9,070 nucleotides of DNA from Litoreibacter sp. (GTDB lineage: Bacteria > Pseudomonadota > Alphaproteobacteria > Rhodobacterales > Rhodobacteraceae): the NCBI GenBank assembly GCA_013042765.1, contig JABDPP010000330.1, forward strand, positions 1 through 9,070, given 5' to 3'. This document shows positions 1 to 4,748 of the stretch, piece by piece. Below the pieces are notes generated by a model that did no database searches, was not told where the DNA came from, and saw only the letters and a program-made list of their open reading frames with translations. Position numbers and translations under genes: made by a program. The stretch's first letter is position 1; each line of letters begins with the position of its first letter.

Positions 1-1
1 G

Positions 2-298
2 GCCAAGAAAGCCAGCCGCAATGGCGGCCGCGGCGCTGCGGCCAAGCCCTTGAAAGAATTGGGCGAACACCCCGAAAGCGGCGGCCCGGTCAACGTGATG
101 GACGGGCGCTACGGGCCTTATGTCAAATGGGAAAAGGTCAACGCGACCCTGCCCAAGGGAACTGAGCCGGCCGATGTGACCATGGATATGGCGGTAGAGC
201 TGATCACGGCAAAAGCCGCCAAGAAGGGCACCCGCCGCAAAGCGCCTGCGAAAAAGAAGACGACCACGCGCAAAAAAGCCACCGCCAAGAAGGCATGA
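2..298 (+). CDS. topA: DNA topoisomerase I, C-terminal end (partial)
   Basis: The reading frame is open from base 2 and ends at TGA 296-298, giving the last 98 residues of a protein whose start lies outside the window. Topoisomerase I relaxes negatively supercoiled DNA through a transient tyrosine-DNA bond; that catalytic part is not visible here. The visible part carries the topoisomerase C-terminal repeat signature: 'LGEHPESGGPVNV', 'GRYGPYVKWEKVNATLPK', then 'AVELITAKAAKKG'. It finishes in a Lys/Arg/Ala/Thr tail (about the last 25 residues, KKKTTTRKKATAKK type) that is typical of alphaproteobacterial TopA and probably binds DNA or RNA polymerase non-specifically. The TTG at 50 is only an internal codon. 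The stop overlaps the ATG of the next small ORF. Confidence 0.93.
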   Translation, partial: AKKASRNGGRGAAAKPLKELGEHPESGGPVNVMDGRYGPYVKWEKVNATLPKGTEPADVTMDMAVELITAKAAKKGTRRKAPAKKKTTTRKKATAKKA

Positions 299-423
299 TC
301 AAGGGCGTGCTGCTTCTCCTCGGGGTGCTGGTGGTGCTGATGAGCCTGCTGGTCTGGGCGAAATCGCGCCCGGCCTCTGCCGGTATCTCGTCAGGAACTC
401 ACGTAGCTGTCGTGCAGGTTTAA
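295..423 (+). CDS. 42-aa single-pass membrane small protein, coupled to topA
   Basis: The ATG at 295 overlaps the topA stop as ATGA, and the ORF ends at TAA 421-423. The purine run AAGAAGG touches the start codon and is too close to act as a normal ribosome binding site, so translation probably depends on reinitiation after TopA. The product has a short MIKG start and one strongly hydrophobic Leu/Val segment at about residues 4-22, ending in Trp. A basic stretch AKSRPASAG follows, then a short polar/hydrophobic tail. It could be a single-pass inner-membrane peptide, or a secreted peptide cut after SRPASA. I recognise no family and assign no function. Support comes from the overlap geometry and the clean membrane segment. 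A chance ORF is possible because the protein is short. Confidence 0.58.
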   Translation: MIKGVLLLLGVLVVLMSLLVWAKSRPASAGISSGTHVAVVQV

Positions 424-484
424 GGACGGCAACGACGCGCCTTCACGCCAACCTCACAGGCATGGTCTGATCCGGCACCGCCCC

Positions 485-517
485 TTTCATTTCTCTACAA
501 ATATCCCCGCCGGAGGC
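485..517 (+). repeat. 33-bp intergenic repeat, copy A
   Basis: This matches 8140-8172 at 30 of 33 positions. Both copies begin TTTCATTTCTC, differ only in the next three bases (TAC here, CGA there), and then share AAATATCCCCGCCGGAGGC. Both are on the + strand, downstream of a + strand stop codon (62 bases after the small ORF here). Within copy A, CCGCC 507-511 pairs with GGCGG 515-519, and AATATC 500-505 pairs with GATATT 527-532, so an RNA could fold into a two-part hairpin. Its place at a 3' end suggests a role in transcript ends or mRNA stability, but this is inference. I recall similar sequences from roseobacter genomes but cannot verify that here. Confidence 0.8.
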
Positions 518-539
518 GGCCTGCGCGATATTCCACGCG

Positions 540-561
540 CGCGCGCTTGAACTTGCGCGCG
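540..561 (+). other. GC-rich hairpin in the nitroreductase leader
   Basis: CGCGCGC 540-546 pairs perfectly with GCGCGCG 555-561 around the 8-base loop TTGAACTT. It lies 23 bases downstream of the repeat core and 38 bases before the nitroreductase start. No T-run follows, so it is not a standard intrinsic terminator. It may be the end of the topA transcript or structure in the nitroreductase leader. Confidence 0.5.
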
Positions 562-599
562 ACATGGCCGACATGTTCCTTGAGTAAGAAGGGACCACC

Positions 600-1178
600 A
601 TGACAGATCCAAACCCAGCCGCACTCGATTTCTTGCTGACCCGCCGCTCGCGACCGGGCAAGACGCTCGCCCTGCCGGTACCCGATGACGCGACCCTCGA
701 CACGCTTCTGACAGCCGCCGCGCGAACACCTGATCACGGCAAGCTGGAGCCGTGGCGCTTCGTCGTCCTCGAACGCGCAGCCCTCGAACGGCTTGCCGGG
801 CTGGCCCGCACCCGCGGCGAAGCACTGGGGCTAGCCCCCGAGAAGATCGAGAAGGCCGGCCAGATGTATGATCAGGCGCATCTGAGCGTCGCGGTGATCG
901 CCTCGCCGAAACCTTCCGAGAAGATCCCCGAGATCGAACAGACCCTGAGCGCCGGGGCCGCCTGTCTGGCGCTGCTGAACGCGGCGCTGGCCGCAGGCTG
1001 GGGCGCGAACTGGCTGACCGGCTGGACCGCGACCGACCGGGGCTTTCTCAGCGAAGGCCTCGACCTGAAAGATCACGAGTTCGTGGCAGGTTTCATCCAG
1101 CTGGGCTCAGAGACCTCCGTGCCGCCTGAACGCCCCCGCCCAGATCTGGCCGCCATCACCACGCGGATGCGCGCATGA
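600..1178 (+). CDS. YdjA-like nitroreductase family flavoprotein
   Basis: A 192-residue FMN-dependent NAD(P)H oxidoreductase of the short nitroreductase family, cytoplasmic and probably a homodimer. The closest pattern I recognise is E. coli YdjA. Shared features in order are the phosphate-binding RRS at residues 15-17, the 'TPDHGKLEPWRF' block (43-54) corresponding to YdjA's 'APDHKSMQPWHF', the helix 'SAGAACLALLNAALAAGWGANW' region (117-138), and 'GFIQLG' (164-169). Length is close to YdjA (183 aa). The start at 600 is preceded by AAGAAGGG at 587-593 with suitable spacing. The natural substrate is unknown for this subgroup; nitroaromatic reduction is only what the family is named for. The stop overlaps the next gene's start (ATGA), so the two are probably co-transcribed and translationally coupled. 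Confidence 0.9.
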   Translation: MTDPNPAALDFLLTRRSRPGKTLALPVPDDATLDTLLTAAARTPDHGKLEPWRFVVLERAALERLAGLARTRGEALGLAPEKIEKAGQMYDQAHLSVAVIASPKPSEKIPEIEQTLSAGAACLALLNAALAAGWGANWLTGWTATDRGFLSEGLDLKDHEFVAGFIQLGSETSVPPERPRPDLAAITTRMRA

Positions 1179-1885
1179 GCCTCGCCATCTTCACGGATGC
1201 GCTCAGGGCGGTCTCCCAGATCAGAGATCCGCGGTTCACCCGGGTCCTGCTTCTCGGGATCGCGCTGACGGTGGGGCTGCTCTTTGGATTCACGGTGCTG
1301 TTTTCATGGAGTGTCGGCTTTGTCCTGCCCGACAGTTTCACCCTACCCTGGATCGGTGAAATTACCTGGATCGATTCCGTTCTCAGTCTGACCGTGATCC
1401 CGGTCATGCTGGTGGCCTCGGTCTTTCTGATGGTGCCGGTGGCTTCCGCCTTCACCGGGCTGTTTCTCGACGAGGTCGTCGATGCGGTCGAGGCACGGCA
1501 TTATCCCGAGCAGCCGCCCGTCGCGCGTCTGGGCCTCGTCGACGCACTCAGCGACAGCCTGCGTTTTCTGGGCCTTTTGCTCGGGGTCAACCTCGTGGCA
1601 CTGGTGCTCTACCTGCTGTTCGCACCTTTCGCGCCACTTATTTTCTGGGCCGTGAACGGGCTGATGCTGGGCCGCGAATATGCGCAGCTCGTCGCCCAGA
1701 GACGCCTTGGTGAGAAGGGCGCGCGCGCCTTCCGGCGGCAATATCACTGGCAGATCTGGGCTGCGGGCACGCTGATGGCCATTCCCCTGACGGTACCGGT
1801 GCTCAACCTGCTGGTGCCGATCCTTGGCGTCGCCAGCTTCACACATCTGTTTCACAGGCTGAACCGCGCGTCGGGTCAGGCCTAG
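1175..1885 (+). CDS. EI24 domain-containing membrane protein (CysZ-like)
   Basis: A 236-residue polytopic inner-membrane protein. Hydrophobic segments lie at about residues 22-50, 68-98, 131-170 and 195-225. Between the second and third is a soluble stretch with the EI24/CysZ landmark 'FTGLFLDEVVDAVEARHYP' (about 93-111). CysZ of E. coli is a sulfate transporter of this fold family. No cysteine-biosynthesis gene is nearby, so sulfate transport is not supported by context and I keep the domain name only. The start ATG overlaps the nitroreductase TGA and has no strong ribosome binding site of its own, which fits translational coupling. The gene ends at TAG 1883-1885, 34 bases from the stop of the convergent DUF1467 gene. 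Confidence 0.85.
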   Translation: MSLAIFTDALRAVSQIRDPRFTRVLLLGIALTVGLLFGFTVLFSWSVGFVLPDSFTLPWIGEITWIDSVLSLTVIPVMLVASVFLMVPVASAFTGLFLDEVVDAVEARHYPEQPPVARLGLVDALSDSLRFLGLLLGVNLVALVLYLLFAPFAPLIFWAVNGLMLGREYAQLVAQRRLGEKGARAFRRQYHWQIWAAGTLMAIPLTVPVLNLLVPILGVASFTHLFHRLNRASGQA

Positions 1886-1919
1886 CGCGTTTCAGTCGTC
1901 CGGTGAGCTGACAGGCGCG

Positions 1920-2198
1920 TTACTCCGCGCCCGGCCCGAACACGTCGTAGAGATTGAACGTCTCGGCGCTGATATAGCCGTAGACAATCCCAAGGCAGAT
2001 CGGAACCCAGAGGGCGAAGGCTGTGATCGACGTGATCTTGAACTTACGCTTCATCTGCGGATCGGACGGCGCGGAGGCGGGTGTGCCCGGCACGACCTCC
2101 CCGACATCGCCCTGAGATTTCATCCGGTAGGGCAGCACGCAGAACAGCACGAGAAACCAGAGCACGGCATAAACGACAAAGGCGGATGTAAGTGCCAT
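1920..2198 (-). CDS. DUF1467 family small membrane protein
   Basis: A 92-residue protein with two membrane segments, about residues 5-22 (FVVYAVLWFLVLFCVLP) and 57-76 (after KRKFKITS). They are joined by a polar loop containing the family-typical 'LPYRMKSQGDVGEVVPGTPASAP'. The conserved YR(M)(K/R)SQ..G.V..GT pattern is what I recognise as DUF1467; no biochemical function is known to me. The start codon overlaps the stop of the upstream epimerase gene by one base (TGATG on the minus strand), so it is the second gene of a two-gene operon. I recall the same epimerase-DUF1467 pairing in other alphaproteobacteria, which may mean a shared need, but nothing in the sequence links it to propionyl-CoA chemistry. 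Confidence 0.85.
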   Translation of the reverse strand: MALTSAFVVYAVLWFLVLFCVLPYRMKSQGDVGEVVPGTPASAPSDPQMKRKFKITSITAFALWVPICLGIVYGYISAETFNLYDVFGPGAE

Positions 2199-2602
2199 CA
2201 GGCTTGCTCCAGCTCAACAAGAGTTCCGGTGAAGTCCTTGGGGTGGAGGAACAGGACCGGCTTACCATGGGCGCCGATCTTAGGCTCTCCAGATCCCAGT
2301 ACCCGGGCCCCTGCGGCTTGCAGGCGGTCGCGCGCGGCAAGGATGTCATCGACCTCGTAGCAGATATGGTGAATGCCGCCCGAGGGGTTCTTCTCCAGAA
2401 ACCCGTTGATCGGGCTGTCTTCGCCCAGCGGGTGCAGCAGTTCGATCTTGGTGTTGGGCAGTTCGATGAAGACGACGGTCACGCCGTGATCGGGCTCGGG
2501 CTGCGGGGCGCCGACCTTGGCACCGAGGGTTTCGCTATATTGCGCGCTGGCCGCCTCCAGATCCGGGACGGCGATGGCCACGTGGTTTAGTCGACCGATC
2601 AT
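2198..2602 (-). CDS. mce: methylmalonyl-CoA epimerase
   Basis: A 134-residue vicinal-oxygen-chelate protein that interconverts (2S)- and (2R)-methylmalonyl-CoA. This links propionyl-CoA carboxylase to methylmalonyl-CoA mutase, in propionate/odd-chain/branched amino acid breakdown and in the ethylmalonyl-CoA pathway. Family landmarks are 'LNHVAIAVPDLEAA' with His7 as metal ligand, Glu54 in 'KIELLHP' at the Gln/Glu ligand position, 'GGIHHICYEV' (His78/His79), 'EPKIGAHGKPVLFLHP' (106-121), and 'GTLVELEQ' with Glu130 as metal ligand or catalytic residue. Length matches the bacterial family. The start is supported by AAGGAG (plus-strand 2611-2616) eight bases upstream. First gene of a two-gene operon with the DUF1467 gene. 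The carboxylase and mutase genes are not in the window. Confidence 0.94.
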   Translation of the reverse strand: MIGRLNHVAIAVPDLEAASAQYSETLGAKVGAPQPEPDHGVTVVFIELPNTKIELLHPLGEDSPINGFLEKNPSGGIHHICYEVDDILAARDRLQAAGARVLGSGEPKIGAHGKPVLFLHPKDFTGTLVELEQA

Positions 2603-2644
2603 CTGCTTTGCTCCTTAAGCCTGCGTTTGGCCTGTTCTGACCCG

Positions 2645-2673
2645 GTTATGGTCCGCCCCCGGCCCCGCTGCAA
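2645..2673 (-). promoter_or_regulatory. candidate promoter of the mce operon
   Basis: Read on the minus strand, TTGCAG (2673-2668) is separated by 17 bases from CATAAC (2650-2645). The -10 box matches TATAAT at four of six positions and the -35 at three of six. Spacing is ideal, and the predicted transcript would have a leader of about 35 bases before the mce start. The rest of 2603-2862 holds the mce and receiver ribosome binding sites; I see no convincing gene in it. Confidence 0.35.
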
Positions 2674-2862
2674 GTGCAGGATGGACGCAGGCGCAGGGCT
2701 TTCACGCAGCAGTGATCTGGGCTCGGACTCGCATGGCCCGCTCCTGCGTCGCGGGTTCGCGGAAGCCGGCGAAAAAGGCGGGGGCCTTCACGTTCTGTTA
2801 GGCAACTTGGCGCAAGACTGAAGGCCAGGACCGACTCGTTTCCTGTTGATGGAGGATCACGG

Positions 2863-3585
2863 ATGCCAGAGGAACTTGGATATCTCGCCATGAATGTCAA
2901 AGCCACCGCCGTGCGCCCGCTGCTGGGCCTGACCGTGCTGGTGGTCGAAGACAGCCGCTTCGCCTCGGAAGCGCTGCGGCTCTTATGTATTCGATCAGGT
3001 GCGCGGATCCGAAGGGCCGACAGCCTCGGCGCGGCGCACCGCCACCTGAAGGTCTACCGCCCCGCCGTTGTGATCGTTGATCTTGGCCTGCCGGACGGCT
3101 CTGGGATCGAGTTGATCGAGGAGTTTGCCCAGCAGGATCCGGGACAGCGACCGGTGCTGCTGGCCTGCAGCGGCGCCGATGGCGAGGGGCTCGAGGATGC
3201 CGCGCTGGCGGCCGGTGCCGATGATTTCCTGCCCAAGCCCATCGCCTCCGTCTCGGTCTTCCAGCAGGCTATCCTTGCGCATCTGCCTGCCGACATGCAG
3301 CCCTCCGGACCCCGCGTGCTGAGCGACGACGCAGTGGAGCCCGATACGCTGGCCCTGAACGAGGATCTGTCCCATATCGACGCGCTGCTGCAGAGCGGGG
3401 CGGACACCCTGCCCTATGTGGCACCCTTCCTGCAGGGTCTGGCGCGCTTGTCCGGCGACGAGGCGTTGAAAACTGCCTCCGCCCGGCTGACCCGCGCCTT
3501 TGCTCAGGAACGCGGTCTGCCCGCAGCGATCGAGAAGGTGCGGGACGTGATCCGCACGCGGCTGCGCACGGCGGAGCTGGTATAA
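2863..3585 (+). CDS. receiver-domain response regulator, unrecognised C-terminal half
   Basis: A 240-residue cytoplasmic protein. Residues 22-135 form a CheY-like receiver: 'LTVLVVEDSRF' with the acidic pair Glu29/Asp30, phosphoacceptor Asp73 in 'AVVIVDLGLPDGSG', the switch region 'PVLLACSG' where Cys102/Ser103 stand at the usual Thr/Ser, and Lys125 in 'DDFLPKPI'. The remaining ~100 residues are helical and polar, with no helix-turn-helix, GGDEF, EAL or kinase motif that I can see, so the output is probably protein-protein. The ATG at 2863 is chosen because GGAGG (2851-2855) lies seven bases upstream; Met10 is a possible alternative. No histidine kinase is adjacent. It ends 12 bases from the stop of the convergent acetyltransferase. 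Confidence 0.85.
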   Translation: MPEELGYLAMNVKATAVRPLLGLTVLVVEDSRFASEALRLLCIRSGARIRRADSLGAAHRHLKVYRPAVVIVDLGLPDGSGIELIEEFAQQDPGQRPVLLACSGADGEGLEDAALAAGADDFLPKPIASVSVFQQAILAHLPADMQPSGPRVLSDDAVEPDTLALNEDLSHIDALLQSGADTLPYVAPFLQGLARLSGDEALKTASARLTRAFAQERGLPAAIEKVRDVIRTRLRTAELV

Positions 3586-3597
3586 GAAAAGATCGCG

Positions 3598-4332
3598 CTA
3601 GGGCCGGGTCGGGGTCGCGCCCTCCAGAGCCGGGTCCGCGCTGACGCGGATCGGGGCCGTCAGGGTGGCGAGGCTCTGGCGCTGATGGCCATTGGCATCG
3701 AAATTCTCCGGCGCCAACCAGGTCTCGAGCGCCGTCTGCAGACGTGGCCATTCCGCATCGATGCAGGCAAACCACGCGGTATCGCGGTTGCGCCCCTTCA
3801 CGATGGTGGCCTGCCGGAAGACGCCCTCGTAACTAAACCCGAAGCGCTGCGCCGCACGGCGTGAGCCGAGATTGCTGGCATCGCATTTCCACTCGAACCG
3901 CCGGTAGCCGTTCTCAAACGCCCATTTCATCATCAGGTAGATCGCTTCGGTCGCAGCCGCACTGCGCTGCAGGACCGGCGCGAGGTTGATATGGCCCACT
4001 TCGATCGAGCCGGCCTCGGGCTTGATCCGCAGGAAACTGGCCACGCCACAGACCAGATCCGTCTCCAGAACGCGGATCGCGAAAAACTTTGGATCGCTCT
4101 GCGCCGCGGCCCAGCCCGCCCAGTCGCGATAGTCTTCCGCGCGCTCAAACGGACCGTAGGGAAGATAGTCCCAGATCGCGTCATCTGCCCGGTTGGCCGC
4201 GTGCAATTGCGCGGCATGACGACCCGGATCGAGTGATTCGAGGCGGCAAAACCGACCTTCGAGGCGCGTCTCCCCCGGACGGGGCGGTGGCGTCCAATTT
4301 CTCAAATCGGGCCTAATAGGCGTCTCATTCAT
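3598..4332 (-). CDS. GNAT family N-acetyltransferase, RimJ/RimL type (COG1670-like)
   Basis: A 244-residue cytoplasmic acetyl-CoA-dependent acyltransferase. After a 'RPGETRLEGRFCRLESLDP' start (residues 18-36) come the beta4/alpha3 region 'GSIEVGHINLAPVLQRSAAATEA' (108-130), the conserved block 'GYRRFEWKCDASNLGSRRAAQRFGFSYEG' (142-170), and 'RNRDTAWFACIDAEWP' (181-196). These mark a subfamily of uncharacterised bacterial and fungal acetyltransferases. The acetyl-CoA loop, usually Q/RxxGxG/A, reads QRSAAA here, which I believe is normal for this subgroup. Residues 205-244 are a tail beyond the GNAT fold with no recognised motif. The start at 4332 has AGGGG (rc of 4342-4346) about nine bases upstream. 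The substrate is unknown. Confidence 0.86.
   Translation of the reverse strand: MNETPIRPDLRNWTPPPRPGETRLEGRFCRLESLDPGRHAAQLHAANRADDAIWDYLPYGPFERAEDYRDWAGWAAAQSDPKFFAIRVLETDLVCGVASFLRIKPEAGSIEVGHINLAPVLQRSAAATEAIYLMMKWAFENGYRRFEWKCDASNLGSRRAAQRFGFSYEGVFRQATIVKGRNRDTAWFACIDAEWPRLQTALETWLAPENFDANGHQRQSLATLTAPIRVSADPALEGATPTRP
3633..3652 (+). other. strong hairpin inside the acetyltransferase 3' end, possible read-in terminator
   Basis: GGTCCGCG 3633-3640 pairs with CGCGGATC 3645-3652 around the tetraloop CTGA (eight pairs, one a G-T/G-U). The two convergent stop codons are only 12 bases apart, so any terminator of the receiver gene has to lie inside the acetyltransferase coding region. This is the best stem I see there. 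No T-run follows it, so intrinsic termination is doubtful. Confidence 0.3.
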
Positions 4333-4419
4333 TCTTTGTTGCCCCTAACCTTACAATGCTGCGGTACAGGCCGCGCAACTGTCGCGCAGATGACGCCATA
4401 GCCAAGGTAAAACTCGCAT

Positions 4420-4466
4420 TTTGACAGAGAAATGACGTTTTCTCCGTGCATTCTCATCCTGTCAAA
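4420..4466. promoter_or_regulatory. inverted repeat with two face-to-face TTGACA boxes (divergent promoters or operator)
   Basis: TTTGACAG 4420-4427 and CTGTCAAA 4459-4466 are perfect inverted copies, 31 bases apart, between the divergent acetyltransferase and pilin-like genes. Each contains a consensus -35 hexamer TTGACA pointing toward the gene it could serve: the + copy toward 4503, the - copy toward 4332. Neither has a good -10 box at 16-18 bases (the minus one has GAAAAC at 17), so an operator read by a dimeric regulator is an alternative. Confidence 0.4.
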
Positions 4467-4502
4467 TGCTTAATTTGTACGTGTAAAAGTAGGAATGAGT
4501 GA

Positions 4503-4694
4503 ATGAGTATCTTGTATATCGCGCAGTTTCTGCGCGCAGAAGATGGTGCATCCGTCGTGGATTTCACCGTGTTGACCGCAGCCGTTATGGCCCTCGCTCT
4601 GGGCGCAAGCGTGCTGGTTGTCGACGGCACCGAAGATCTGACCCAAGAGATTGAGACACAGATCACCGAACAGGAGATCGCCGCCGATTGGTGA
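4503..4694 (+). CDS. orphan Flp/type IVb pilin-like small protein
   Basis: A 63-residue protein with the layout of a Flp-type prepilin: a short leader 'MSILYIAQFLRAEDG', a possible prepilin-peptidase site after Gly15, then 'ASVVDFTVLTAAVMALALGASVLVV' as the hydrophobic pilin helix (16-40). A strongly acidic tail (about 41-63; E44, D45, E49, E51, E56, E58, D62) follows. In Flp pilins the residues after the cleavage site usually end in Glu-Tyr; here they are Asp20-Phe21. AGGA at 4491-4494 supports the ATG at 4503. No tad/cpa assembly genes are in the window, so assembly into a pilus is inference; a small single-pass membrane protein is the alternative. I recall similar short 'DEDGA..VDF/W.VLTAA' proteins from roseobacters. 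Confidence 0.75.
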   Translation: MSILYIAQFLRAEDGASVVDFTVLTAAVMALALGASVLVVDGTEDLTQEIETQITEQEIAADW

Positions 4695-4700
4695 TCGCGC

Positions 4701-4732
4701 TGCCCGGAGCATGCGCCCGCGCGCGCCGGGCA
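4701..4732. terminator. candidate bidirectional terminator between the pilin-like gene and aspS
   Basis: TGCCCGG 4701-4707 pairs with CCGGGCA 4726-4732 (seven pairs). The 18-base loop is GC-rich and can add inner pairs. It sits 6 bases after the pilin-like stop and 16 bases from the aspS stop, in the 54-base gap between convergent genes, which suits both transcripts. There is no real T-run on either side, so the call is moderate. Confidence 0.45.
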
Positions 4733-4748
4733 ACTGCCTTGAGTTTCC

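Noticed and set aside
1770..1783. 14-bp direct repeat CGCTGATGGCCATT shared with 3680-3693
   Set aside because: Both copies are inside unrelated coding genes on opposite strands and encode different things; likely chance.
1885..1919. possible terminator between the EI24 and DUF1467 genes
   Set aside because: Only 4-bp arms (TCAG/CTGA, then CGCG/CGCG) with uneven internal loops; too weak to call.
2627..2821. 64-codon TTG-start ORF between mce and the receiver gene
   Set aside because: Poor start, no ribosome binding site, no domain, and it overlaps the probable mce promoter.
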